Part shown: piece after piece, positions 12,772-23,780 of the stretch
How the letters are laid out: each line of letters begins with the position of its first letter
Position numbering within the stretch: position 1 is the stretch's first letter
Assembly: GCA_001683735.1 (NCBI GenBank)
Contig: LUGG01000002.1
Span: forward strand, 1,302,001-1,366,000
Length of the DNA stretch: 64,000 nucleotides
Origin: Grifola frondosa
Taxonomy: Eukaryota > Basidiomycota > Agaricomycetes > Polyporales > Grifolaceae
Direction of reading: 5' to 3'
Translations under genes and position numbers: made by a program
Notes under the pieces: generated by a model
What the model was told of the DNA's origin: nothing
Database searches by the model: none
Seen by the model: only the letters and a program-made list of their open reading frames with translations

Positions 12772-14452
12772 ATGGCAAATCGCACCCGCTCTGCCAACAA
12801 CGTTATCGCAGGACCTCCCGCGAAGAAATCTCGGTGCGTCCTATCCCACAACACTGCCATTTGACATTCATCCCCGCATTTAGAATTGTCAGATCTCCTG
12901 CCAAACCAGAGGGCGCACCGTCAAGTATGCCCACAGTGGAGGGTAACCACCATGATGGTATTGAAGAGAACAGGTATGTAACTGCGGCGTCTCATCTAAT
13001 CATGTCTAACGGATAGTGGCCGCCGCAGCGTTCAAGAACTGAGTCAGGTGGCCACCGTCAACAACGACAACATCATGTATGCCTTCCTACTTCATCACAT
13101 CTTACACAATCATCACACTGGGTGTCATTCAGCACCTCTGCCGTCCACGACGACATCCTCGACGGAGAGTTGTCAGATATTGATGGCGCATCTGCCGATG
13201 ACAAAACGTAAGTGGTTCTCTCATATTTCAGTGACAACATATGATCTCAACGGTCCTCATAGGCTAGAGGACCTCGTGTAGGTGTACCATTGGTCAAGTA
13301 CTCACTAACGTCTCACTTGCTCTGATAGGATCGAAGACATCCTCACTGTGCTTGATCAGCACTCGGCTACCACGTGAGTGAACAACGGTCTGACGTGGAT
13401 TCCGTTCTATACTGAACAATGCACAGTCCCGACACCGCCCGAGAGGAGTCCGCACCTACTCAGGCAGTCAACACAGTCAACGACGCACCGTACGGTTATC
13501 TTCGATCTGTCTATTCGCCGCTGACTCCGCCTTCATAGTGGGGACACCACCATAGACAACACGGCCACAGAAGTGGTCCCGCAAGTGATGCCTATCGGTC
13601 ATGAGTTGGTCGTCAATCCGGGATACTTTACCCCGGATGTGGTCGCGTGAGTTAGCTCTCATCGCTCCAAATCTGGTCACTGACTTCGTGCCATGTTCAG
13701 TCAACTGCTGACAGTGATCTCCTTTGAAGACATGCTCAACGTCTACTTCTCTGTCTCGAAGGTTCCCATTTCTGTCTCATGGGGCTCTACCCCCACGACA
13801 GCGAAATACCTTTGCATCAATAATGTCCCCGTCTCGCTGTCAATGGCAGGGGTAGTTCGTTCCGTGTGGTTTTATACACGTGCAGGGATACCCGTGCAGC
13901 GTGCGAGCATCGGTATCACCCCATGCACATTGAGGGATATAGCGGCGGCACAACGCTTGCTGGGAGAATTCGCTCATCCCACCTATCGTACGTGTGCAAC
14001 CCAATGTCATCATCCGTGGGACTCACCACGCATATCAGAGCACGAAAACACCACCATATATGCGCGCAAAGATCAAGCCATACGCACCAGAGGGTCCCAG
14101 GCTGCAACGGTATGTCCACAGTGCAAGCATGCTCCCGAACTGAACATCTTCGTAGGCGAAGGTGTTCGACAAGGTTTTCGATGCGACCCACGGCGCGAAC
14201 GCCTCGATGCGCCGCATCCTCCCATCCTGCGTTATGGTGGAAGATGTTGTCCACTTGGAGTGCCGTCTGTTGCGATACCCAAGGCTGGACACCGCAGGCA
14301 AACGAGGCCAATGGCAGGACTGGGTCACACAGTATGAGCTTCGTCGTGTGAACCATCTATACGCTAAGCCAGCGGAGGAGGAAGATACGTTAGATTCAGG
14401 CGAGGACACCGATATTGTACAAGGTGGACCGAGTGTTGTGATAGCTAACTAG
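12772..14452 (+). CDS. Helitron cargo gene D, 11-exon unknown protein with serial phase-2 introns
   Basis: Exons: 12772-12833, 12893-12973, 13017-13076, 13133-13207, 13263-13277 (15 nt), 13329-13373, 13427-13489, 13539-13646, 13701-13987, 14039-14109, 14156-14452. They sum to 1164 nt, 387 aa, with no stop. Introns are 43-59 nt, all GT-AG. The first eight introns are all phase 2, so exons 2-8 have lengths divisible by three. The N-terminal half is low-complexity, acidic and Ser/Thr-rich, with a basic start (MANRTRSANN). The C-terminal half is globular (ISFEDMLNVYFSVSKVPISV; then VFDKVFDATHG, RRILPSCVMVEDVVHLECRL). No known family is recognised; the C-terminus resembles cargo genes B and C. The ATG was chosen because it opens exon 1 with good context (accATGG). 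Confidence 0.85.
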
Positions 14453-15118
14453 GTGGAGTTCTTGGCGTACAACATCTGTAACTATGTCTGTCTTCCATAG
14501 ATGCGCCAGATAGAGTACGGGGCAGATATAAGAGTATGTAGGGAAAGAAATATTACACCCCTCTCACACATAACAATGCGGTGCAATGGTTGCCCGAATA
14601 TGAATATCCCCGCTCCATGCCACCTCGCCTACATATACCGGTCGACGCCGCCTCCCAGTGCAGCAGTGCGTACAGCGAGCGATGGAGGACCGGCAGGATG
14701 GGAGCTGGTGGACAATGACATCCGCGAACAGATAATGGAGATCGCTACCACGGACACGCTGGGGTGAAAGCTAGTTAGGAGGTCGCCATGAACAGCATAG
14801 CTCCGTACCTAGCTGATGACCAGTAACAGAGGACGGCTTGCGGACGTGATAAAGACAAATGAACCCGACTGTCGACGATGGGGCATTACCGGGGAATCGG
14901 ACTCGGGCGGGCGGAGCAGCGCCGTCTAACCCAAGTGGTGTTTAAAGGACCGGTTGATGACTGTATGTCACGTGACTATGGAGCATGCACAAATTCACCA
15001 AATATGGTAATATTTGTGTCATCTAACAATCATTTAACAGTTACTACTTAACAGTTACTAACTAAACAGTAACATTTGGTGATTAATGCATTAATGTTGT
15101 CTGTTGCTTACTGGCTTT
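14453..15118 (+). other. Helitron 3' subterminal region
   Basis: Noncoding, turning AT-rich toward the end. From 14990 it carries tandem-like 'aacagttact' units and an inverted repeat (CACCAAAT near 14997 against ATTTGGTG near 15074). Such AT-rich subterminal sequence precedes the 3' hairpin of Helitrons. Confidence 0.5.
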
Positions 15119-15147
15119 CCCGTGCTGAAGGCACGGGTTCCCACTAG
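15119..15147 (+). other. Helitron 3' terminus (hairpin + CTAG)
   Basis: A perfect 7-bp stem CCCGTGC/GCACGGG (15119-15125 and 15131-15137) with a TGAAG loop, then ten bases ending CTAG at 15147 and followed by T at 15148. This matches the Helitron rule (16-20 nt hairpin about 10 nt from a CTRR end, insertion next to T). Confidence 0.9.
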
Positions 15148-15191
15148 TCTACTAACAAATAGCAAGTTTAGCGTTAATGTGAAAAAATGAA

Positions 15192-15271
15192 TGACCACCG
15201 CAGGGGTCGAACCTGCAATCTCCTGATTAACACTTTCGTAGTCAGACGCGATGCCATTTCGCCAGGCGGCC
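15192..15271 (-). tRNA. tRNA-Arg (anticodon ACG) with 8-nt intron
   Basis: The minus strand folds into a full cloverleaf. The acceptor stem is GGCCGCC/GGTGGTC (two G-U pairs), the D stem GCGA/TCGC, the anticodon stem TCTGA/TCAGG and the T arm contains GGTTCGACCCC. The anticodon loop reads CTACGA plus an 8-nt insertion between positions 37 and 38 where tRNA introns sit. Box A (TGGCGAAATGG) and box B (GGTTCGACCCC) match RNA polymerase III promoters, and a T6 terminator follows at 15184-15189. No CCA is encoded. The Helitron 3' end lies 45 bp beyond the 3' end. Confidence 0.93.
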
Positions 15272-16765
15272 TTATATCAAATATCTTTATTTTATATGAA
15301 ATATCGAATAAGAAAAGAATTACTAAAATTCGTCTACCTCTAGGCCACCTAGGTCCATTAATGTGTCGGAACTACGAGACATTCAAGATCTATGTGACAA
15401 CTGTTTACATGCGTTGTCAGTCATGGTCCACCGGCTCGCTTTCTACCGCATATGATGTATCATTGGTAAGTTGATAAATTTTCCAGATGATCAATTGCGT
15501 CCACATTTAAGTTAGTGAGTGATCCCTCCCTCCATCAAAAGATCACTGAGCTTATGGTATACGGGAGCTACGTTTAAGTGTGGTATCCGTAGGGCCATCA
15601 CTCTGCACGACCTCAATCAGACGGCCTTTCGGACTAGACACAAGGCTGCTGCATCAAATAGAGTTTAAATACTCTCTTCTGACTCGATTTAGGAGGGCAT
15701 GTTCGAGTAGCAATTTACCGCCTAGTCTTTGGGACAAAGACGCTAACTGTTGGATGTTAGGTCTTCAGATACTGCATACGAAATCGGAATAGGTAGGATA
15801 ACCAAAAATTGCATCGTTATTTGCAAACAATTGCACCGTAAAATCAGCGGTCGGTTGAGCGGTCGGTTGAATTGATTATCAACCCAGAGCAGAGTCAGAA
15901 AAAAAGAAGCGCAAGCTCCTGCTGTATTCGTCGAACCGGAACTATGATGAACGGCATCAAACGAAGAGAACAAGAATGACTAGCATCCTAGGACAGCATG
16001 GTCAGATGTTCGCATCTACGCCTTATAATCACTCGTATCTGATATCAGATCACTCGGATGCCAGTCCATAACTCGAGGCTATTTGGAATTCGAAGCAAGG
16101 GGCGCGATGCCAGTGCGACGGAGTCGGTATTGTCTTTGCGGCTTCGATTTGCAGATATCCGTGCGTTTAATCATCCGTGGCCTCGTGTCCAAATATTGTC
16201 CGTAATCCGGCATTATGATCTCTCCAGTCTTTGGCAGTCTCCCTGGGGTCGAAGTTCCAGTTTTGTTCGCTTCATCCGCAGCAACCCGCTTGGTGTTAAA
16301 GTAAGTGCTTCTCGTGGAAATGTTTAGGTGATGGCTTGTCGCTTGTTTTGGAACTATGGTAGCATGGATTCCAACGCGATATTGATGCAGGTACATCATG
16401 TTGACAGTCGGCTATAGAAAGTTTCCCCCACCGGAGACTATTAACGAATTCAAGTCGCTTAACATCAGAATGATTCTCGTCCATTCAATTGAGGACCGAC
16501 AACATCGAATAAGACAAACAGAGCTACTGTCCCGGGAGCTCAACTCCAAGTACTACCACCACTCTGATGTAACAACAGGCTGCGAAGCCACTGTCCAGAC
16601 CTGAGAATAAGATCGAGAAAATATGAAAGCAAACACGAACCGCAGCACAGAAACCAATTCTCTATGCTTATCGCACCACAGTACCTATTTGAGAAGCCGC
16701 AGAGTCCCGTCTTCGTGCAAACAACGAATAATTCCACTGTCGGCGAACCTCCAAACATTCTTCTT
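15272..16765. other. Intergenic, no gene recognised
   Basis: About 1.5 kb with no supported gene. There is a small tandem duplication at 15850-15872 (cggtcggttga twice). Short open frames have neither splice logic nor recognisable motifs. Confidence 0.4.
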
Positions 16766-17665
16766 CTACAATCCTAATGCATCATCCGGCGGGGGCCAGT
16801 AAGCCTTGCCGATCATGTCTAGAGATGCGGCATAGGCTATATATGGGTCAATTTGCAGACGGAATTGCGAAGGCAAGACTCTGGAGGCTGGTTTCGGCGA
16901 CAACGCGCGATACCAGCCATCGTGATCGGGAGACGAATGCTCAAGGGAGGAGAGAGGCGGCATATGCTCCGGAAGGAATACAAGCAAATCAAAGGAAACC
17001 GACTCTGCCTGTTGAGTACATAGTTTCAGCATTAAATATAATTGGGACACGAATCAACAGACCTTTGAGGATACCTCCGAGGACATTGTTTTCTCTTGTT
17101 GGATGGCGTTGTCTCTCCGAAGAACGCAGGTCAACATGCCTCTGCGGAAGAAGGCACAGGGGACCAAGCGCCAGACGCCCGCAAAATAGGCTTCAGCATG
17201 GACTTGGCATACTGAGGGTGCAAACTCATATCTACAATTGTGGAGGAAGGGGAATAAGGTACGTACATGTCATGAGATTAGCCAGACTATCACGGTTATA
17301 GTGAGCGGGTATAAACTTTAATCCCTGCAGCCATGACAGCTAATAGTAAGCGTGTGTCAGATCTTGTATCCGCACGATAGGTAAATGTGGCTTACGTATG
17401 GATTTGTATCATCGTTATCTTCACCAATAAGTCGATACACCGACAGCGTACTCTGCTTGCCGCATAAAAGACAGGATGTGTTGTCGCGGCGAAGAGCACT
17501 TGAGATTTGGCGTGGAGGAAGGTATTCCGGACAGTCGGCATAGTCCTCGTCATCTTCCTCGCTGTAGTTGACAAATGAGTCGCCGCTACCACTTAAAGCG
17601 CTGCATGGTCGGGAAGGAGGTTGGTCTGGATCTACAAAGCTCTCTTGATTTGAACTCTGAGACAT
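16766..17665 (-). CDS. HNH-endonuclease-like protein (4 exons)
   Basis: Exons 17665-17396, 17324-17267, 17211-17075 and 17008-16766. Total 708 nt, 235 aa; introns of 71, 55 and 66 nt are phase-consistent. The first 60 residues are acidic and disordered. Then comes a zinc-ribbon/HNH-like arrangement: CLLCGKQ, a central NRDSLANLM, and LCQVHAEAYFAGVWRLVP, the usual C..C - N - C..H order of fungal HNH (HNH_2-type) domains. The His normally found just after the first CxxC strand is not evident (YRLIGED), so catalysis is doubtful. Such proteins are an expanded Agaricomycete family of unknown biological role. It is head-to-head with the related gene at 18302. Confidence 0.75.
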
Positions 17666-18232
17666 CCTTGCAGGGAGGCTGCAGCACGAAAGGTTAGATC
17701 TCAATGATAGAGACCGGGGTTGAACGTTGAACGATGAGCCACGTTCAGATGAAAGGAGATCAGTAGAGACCAACTTAATCCATCGATTCACGGCGCACGT
17801 CCACTAGGTATGTGACTGGTGGCGTCACAGCGGATCCGCAACGCCGCCTGTTCAACGTTCAGCGCTCGACTCAGAGTCATATCCACAATTTGAAGGACAG
17901 AACATCAGAATCTGATCAGAAAATGAAAGTAAGGTGAGAAAACTCATACAAATCTGGCACAGTACTGCATTTAGGGGTCGAACTGTGTGGTCAATTTCCC
18001 GACAAAACAGGTCTATGCAGTAGAACTTGTTCCTCCCTTGAACTTTCCCAAGACAATCCTGCCTCGTGCAACCCTTTCAAGCTCAGCCTTTGTGGATCCG
18101 CTCCTACTTCATCAGAAACTTCTCCGAGTCTCTCTCCGTTATACGTAAGCACCATCACGGTGTCGCGACATCGCTGTTATCACCAAGACTTCGCCCACTC
18201 GCGCATGCCATTCCGAAAAACACCCGAAAGCA
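17666..18232. promoter_or_regulatory. Divergent promoter region between two HNH genes
   Basis: About 570 bp between the start codons of the two HNH-type genes. No gene recognised. The right-hand side ends in a TATA box at 18233. Confidence 0.4.
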
Positions 18233-18240
18233 TATATAAA
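18233..18240 (+). promoter_or_regulatory. TATA box of HNH gene
   Basis: TATATAAA, 62-69 nt upstream of the ATG at 18302. Confidence 0.55.
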
Positions 18241-18301
18241 GACAAGCAATCAGCTGCAAGTCTCTTGATTTTTCATTCTATACCTATTACACGGTTTTGC
18301 G

Positions 18302-19725
18302 ATGTCTTTTTTTGCAGGGCTTACGAAAGGGAAGGCAAGAAGATCTTCGCGACGTGACGAAGACATGGAGAACGACTTATACACGCCTGCCGACCTCCTT
18401 GGTTCGTCCGTAATCAGCGATAAAGTCCGTCTAGTTGTCAGGGAACGATACGGTCGTAAATGTCTTCTTTGCGGTACGCCTGAAGGTCAGGTCTGCCACG
18501 TGGTAGCCAGGAGCCATTCCGCAGATTACGAAGTAGGTCTTGTAATGTCGACATCAAAGCGAATCAAATGTTGTGCTGATACACTATTCAGGGCTGGTGG
18601 ATCCGTGGGACAGGTTTGGATCCGGAGTTCAGGAAGAACGACATAGACAACCTCATCTTTCGTGAGTGCCACACCAGATATCTACTGCGAAGATAATGTG
18701 CTCAAAACGAGTACGATATTTCAGTTTGCAGCAATCACCACCTGACATATGATCGTCATGTGTGGACACTGACCCCATCAATGGCTGACTTGAACTATCT
18801 TATCTCATTTGAGATGCGTGATTATGAAGAACGACAACGGCTTCTGAGGTCCCAGGGCCAGTGGACCAATCGTCGGTTGCCTCCCTCTTCGGTGAGTTAT
18901 TAAAGTTATAGCCGCCGCCCATAGACCTGAAATCTATCCAAGGACCTGTCTGGCAGGTTCACTTACCTGTTTTTGAAGAGTAGCGGAGAGAGATCTGGTT
19001 ATATCGGCACTGTTGACGAGTCTTGTACGCCCTTTGACGAGGATCTTTCCGACGCAAGTTTTCCTCAGATTGTCACGTACCGACCGTGGCCATGACGCCA
19101 CACATCCCGCGGAAGCATTTTATTCCTATTGTCGTGGAATCATCAAAATTTTTCTATCGAGCTTGGGTTTCCGAAAGGATACATCAATCTGTTTGCGTGC
19201 ATGGCGCATGCTTTAGAAGCCCTCAACACTTCCTTTGTGCCTCCTTCTCTCATTCTGCAAGTGCAGAATCAACCTCCCATGTCCGTTCAATCTCAGATAC
19301 CGGATTTCGAGCGTACGCTTCTTCATCTGAGGTCATTGTACAATCGACTTTTGCCGAAGCCCACCCGAGCATCCACTGAGACCATCAGGCCTCCGCAGCC
19401 ATTTGCGCCACCCGTCTTCCCTCAGGTTCCCAACGTACATGGCGGAGGAGCTTTTAGTCAACCCGGATTTCCGGGTATGCCATTTGGTGTCCCCCCGACT
19501 TATCTTCCCACCCAGAGCACTAACCAAGGCATGCCAAGTTGGGGAGTCGCTCCGCACCGCTTTGGGGTGACTCCGGGTTCTCCGACAGTGGGAGATCCCC
19601 GCTACCCTGCGGGTACGCATGTCCAGCAGCCTTACCAAGGTCATGGAGGTGCCGGTGCAGGGCCCAGTGGCTCCTCCCATGGTTACCCTGGACCTGCGGG
19701 ATCCTCTTCCAGCCGACGATACTAA
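18302..19725 (+). CDS. HNH-endonuclease-like protein, frame broken twice
   Basis: Exons 18302-18532, 18592-18661, 18725-18891 and 18943 onward. The HNH core is clear: KCLLCG, CHVVARSHS, then NDIDNLIF, then LCSNHHLTYDRHVW. Here the His, Asn and CxxHH residues are all present, unlike in the neighbour. After the core the frame continues (GRFTYLFLK...QIVTYRPWP), must shift near 19089 to reach HIPRKHFIPIVVESSKFFYRAW, and again near 19165 to reach GFPKGYINLFACMAHALEAL and a Pro/Gly-rich tail ending at 19725. No good intron explains either shift, so it is either a pseudogene or carries assembly indels. A TATA box precedes the ATG. Confidence 0.65.
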
Positions 19726-20193
19726 GGCATGTCCGATTTCCGTCAAATTGCTTTCATCACCGTGAGCTCATATAATCCGATGCGTAAGACCGTTAGTGCC
19801 GAATGCCTCCTGACTTCCACGTCTGAGATGTCAGTTTATGCTCTTACGATGTTTTCAAGTTTTCACTTGTCGTGCTCTGAAATTCCCGCCTGACTGTCCG
19901 CACGCCATGCCAGTGTGATTGTACGATACATTGCTAGGGCCTCGCGCCTTGCACATGATTGGCCTGTAAATTCAATCCTCGTTGAATCAAATTTTGTGAG
20001 TCGTATGAGGCCAGTCAATGATCTTGACTTGAATTGAGGTTAATTTGCATACCACAATTTGACATGTGAGAAATGTCCCGGCCAGGAGGATGTAACATAC
20101 AAAATTTGTTATTGATAATCTCTGCAGGGCCGAATGACAAAACGTGGACGAAGATGTTGATCCATGCTCTCTATCAATCATGAGAGCTGTTGT

Positions 20194-21548
20194 TTATTCA
20201 GACATCCTGCCTTCTTTGACATCTTGCATATACTTCGCTCGGAAGACAGGCAGCACCGAGTCCCACCTACATTTCATCACGAATGAGTACCACTAACAGT
20301 CAGACAGAATAATACTCACCACGTGTTATAGTCCTCTGAAGTTGTCCCGCTTGATGGTTCCTTCTTGTGCTCGAGCTTGCCTTGGCCGCGGAAAAATGGA
20401 ATGAGCATCTTGATGTACTTGTCGTCCGCAACGGTATACCGATACTTCATGATGGTGGTCCGGATGTATCTGAACCGCATGATATACTCATTGCCAGACC
20501 GCCTGAATGTCCAGCTGTTCTGTGCGACGGGGTCCCACGAAAGCGGCGCCGACGACGGCGAAAGCGGAGGCGGCAGCGTAACACCTGTCGTATCGAGAGG
20601 AATGACCCAGCTGATGCTATCGTCGAGCCAACGGGTGGTATCGAAGGCGAAATGGTCCGCAAAGAGTGCAGTACGAGGTGCGTGAGCTGAAAGTGACATT
20701 TGAATGAGGGATGTCTCGTTAGCGATGATCCGCCATCCTCTCCGAGCGTACTTGCGCAACGCATCAGCTTGGTGTTCGTCGGCTGCGATAGCCATCGCCT
20801 CTCGCCGCTCGAATGTTTCATAAGGATACAACGAGAATGCAGTGTTATATGTGATGAGATTCATCACACAAGCTGTTTGATGATGAGTATTGCTTGCTAT
20901 CTCACGATGAACACACGTACTTGAGTGAAAACCAAGGATGCATTCCAGCGGCGTGGTCTTCGTGACCACGATTTGTACTTTCGCTGGTATATCTGGGTTT
21001 TTGCTGTCCGTCGTTGGTCGAACAAACGTGAAGACTTCTTCAACCCCCCTCATCATATACAGAGTCGCATGTGTCCTATCAAGAGGACCTTGAAATTCAT
21101 CCGGATGGACATGGGACCCCATCGAATAGCACTGTGTTGTTGCTGTTGCAAAATCCGTATCTTGACGCGAATTGGGCAGGAATTCATAGCCCTCCGCTTG
21201 AAGCCATTGCCCAATCAGGAGAGGACTGTTATCGGGGAACACGTACAAATCCAAGTCGGACTCCGGGTAGAAGGTCCTGTCAAAAAACTGAAGCGCAAAC
21301 GATCCGGAGATAAGCGCAGCAGTGCGTGCTTGAAGAGAGCGGAACGCAATAGGATCGGTGAAGAAACGAGAAAGAAGGCGATTTATGTTGTAAGCGCGAC
21401 TGGCAAAGTCTTTCGCCGCAAAGCGAGTCAAGCAGCTAGCCTTCTCTAAGCGGACAAGCGATACGGGTGACAAGTGCGACAAGATCTTGTCATAGATGGG
21501 ATGCCTATTGAATATGACGGATAAGGGGTCGGGCTGGTCGACATCCAT
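20194..21548 (-). CDS. F-box-like / nucleotidyltransferase-fold protein (3 exons)
   Basis: Exons 21548-20921, 20872-20320 and 20266-20194; 1254 nt, 417 aa. The 48-nt first intron (gtacgt...aaacag) is a multiple of three and has no stop, so it could be read through. The second (gtgagt...tgtag) moves the C-terminus to WWDSVLPVFRAKYMQDVKE. Residues about 17-40 look like an F-box helix pair (IYDKILSHLSPVSLVRLEKA). Residues about 80-105 carry SGSFALQFFDR...SDLDLYV, the G-S...D-x-D pattern of nucleotidyltransferase-fold proteins. This is a lineage-expanded family in Agaricomycetes of unknown substrate; activity is inferred from the motif only. Confidence 0.75.
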
Positions 21549-22070
21549 CTCACGAATTCACCCTGCTGCCAATAAGCCAATAAACGAACCGCAAAGTTGA
21601 GCGCAAATAGCAAATCACCTACGAATTTTTAGGCAGAGGCCGGTTCGAAGTTCGAACGAAGGTTTTGGGCTCTTCACAGCTTCAAAGTACTGGATGAACC
21701 AAGTTCATGACGCATAACAACAAGAGTATACAGAATTATCAATACAGCGCACAAGTCACCCGATTAACACTTACCTTGTCTCGCAGGGTATTCGACGACG
21801 GATTCAGATGAGAGAAAACTTAAAAGAGCGATATTATGTTGTACATGTCAAACCACGTGATCGCGATTAAAACATCGCGCGACGACAGTGATCGTTCGTC
21901 GTTCGAGTTGAATCAAGATCTACCACGGCCATTAATTAGTGTTCCTTGACCTTCCCATATACCAAAAAAGTTTGCGTCACACAATTTGGAAGTACTGAAT
22001 ACCGTGAGGTACGGAGTTTAATAACGTGGAAAGTTCGCAACCGCTAGTAGACCCCACTCGCAACCCGTCT
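21549..22070. other. Intergenic spacer
   Basis: No gene seen. It lies between the 5' end of the F-box-like gene and the 3' end of the reductase gene. Confidence 0.4.
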
Positions 22071-23276
22071 TTAATTTCCCCACCAACCCTTTGCCTTCAA
22101 ATCTACAAGGATATCCGCAGTGCTCTGATCAATACCGCGGTATTTCACTCCAAGGACGCTGTCCGCCTTTGTGGTCTCATACGCGATCATGTGCACAGCT
22201 TCGGCGGGATTGTACGAATCGTTGCCTTGAGGTATGTATTTGCTGATGCGTCGAGCCGCAGACACTAAACACATTATAACCATCAGCAATTTGAACGTTA
22301 AGCAGAACGGCACAATTGAAACATACCCCAATCTTGCCACTTATAAGGGCCTGCGCTGATTATCAAGCGTTGGCCAGCTGCTTCTGGCTTTGTAATAGCC
22401 AATACGTGCGCTTCTGCGAGGTCTCGGACGTCCACCCACGACGACCTGGTAGAAACTTATGAGACAAGGTAGGGAGAACAGAAATTTGAAATGAGACTGA
22501 CCCCAATTTGGCGAGGGATTCCTTGTCCATCTTCCCCTGAATAATGGTCGTGTACCAGTCATTCATGGACGAATTGAGGTTCTCGGGGACATCTACGGCG
22601 TGGAGGATGGGACCGAATACGAAAGGCGGATTGAGCACGACAAGGTTCCATTCAACCGCGGATTTATTCTTCTCGTAGAACTCCCATGCCGCCTTTTCCG
22701 CGAGCGTCTTGCTTGTTCGATACTTCGCGAGGGGGGAGGCATCTTTTCCCTTCTCGCTGACTTCCTGGAGTGAGCCCTCGTTCCAATTCGTTTCGTTGAA
22801 AACGCGTGGCTCCGTGCTCGGGTTCAGGACTGCAGCGCAGGAGGAGAGCACGACGACGCGCCTCACGGACGAACCGTGCTTGAGAGCGCTCTTCAAAACG
22901 CTCGTGGTGCCCTGCACTGCGGGGATGATGAGTTCGTCTGGTTCCACTGCATGCAAGTGGAAGGGGGAGGCAGTGTGCTCGATGGCATCAACTCCCTTGA
23001 CGGCCTCATCGAATGCGCCATCCTGCGAAGATAATCATTAACGTTGTTGTGCATGAATATTGGTGTTGGACGTACCTTTGTGATGTCTTGGACGACGACG
23101 ATCTCGAGCTTGTCGCCGAACGACTTGAACACCTCCCGGAGGTGCCCAGCTTTGCTCTCGGACCGGACCGTGCCACGGACCGAAAAACCTTGGTTGAGAA
23201 GAGCTTGTACGACCCAAATGGCGATGTAACCGTTCGCGCCAGTAACGAGCACTTTTCCTGAAGTAATTGCGGGCAT
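22071..23276 (-). CDS. NAD(P)-dependent extended SDR, GRE2 / cinnamoyl-CoA-reductase-like
   Basis: Exons 23276-23076, 23022-22502, 22445-22327 and 22264-22071 give 1035 nt, 344 aa, close to yeast Gre2 (342 aa). The Rossmann motif VTGANGYIA sits at residues about 11-19 and the catalytic YRTSK (Tyr-x-x-x-Lys) about 100 residues after HTASP. The segments VVVLSSCAAV and LNPPFVFGP are typical of the 3-beta-HSD / dihydroflavonol-reductase branch. It should reduce a carbonyl substrate (methylglyoxal or other aldehydes and ketones) with NADPH in the cytosol; the true substrate cannot be read from sequence. All splice phases fit and no frame damage is seen. Confidence 0.9.
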
Positions 23277-23780
23277 GATGATGGAACAGTCCAAGGACTG
23301 TTGAATGTAATATGATACGGGGGGATGGGGGGAGAAGGGATTCCCAGGAACGCTGCGGTATCGATAAGCATATCTATTTTCATGAGCAGCTGCTTCTTCG
23401 ATAGCTGAGAAATGAATTAGTAAGAGCACAGTCACTTTCGTGTGGGGCTGCTTGAAGACGTAAGTTGCAATATTTTTTCTAAAGCGGGTTGTAGATGAAT
23501 TGATAGACGGACGGTGGTCTCACCTTAAAAATTTCAACACCAATGATATACAACAGTGATACACCATCGAGACAATACTAACTTGTTATCCAGGCAGTAT
23601 GCTTTGTCTCATTCGTCAATTATACGAGAGAACTCATACATGGGGCATTGTGTAGAACGTGTGATGCAAAACAATTGAACAGGGAGATCGATAAAAAGAC
23701 GGTAGACACGGCATCACAAGGTTGACGGATACAGATATCAAAATAAAATCACGAGACGTATAGCCAGCGACGAAAAATCA

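Larger units (their letters stand above)
1..15147 (+). mobile_element. Large Helitron, 3' end defined, 5' end not found
   Basis: The element is defined by a Rep/helicase frame (423-7784) and by a canonical Helitron 3' end: a 7-bp GC-rich hairpin at 15119-15137, then TTCCCACTAG ending at 15147, followed by T. I could not identify a 5' TC terminus in the first 422 bases, so it may lie left of the window; the left coordinate is therefore a lower limit. Between the helicase and the 3' end lie four cargo genes on both strands. At 14.7 kb or more it is large for a Helitron. Helitrons move by rolling-circle replication and often carry extra genes; that the cargo travels with the element is inferred from its position inside the border. 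Confidence 0.85.

Noticed and set aside
16777..17301. Plus-strand 174-codon open frame
   Set aside because: It lies opposite the exons and introns of the minus-strand HNH gene, whose splice phases and motifs are convincing.
18892..18911. 20-nt intron joining PPSS to PPPIDLKSIQGP in the HNH gene
   Set aside because: Too short for spliceosomal removal; the 51-nt alternative ending at 18942 fits usual intron size.
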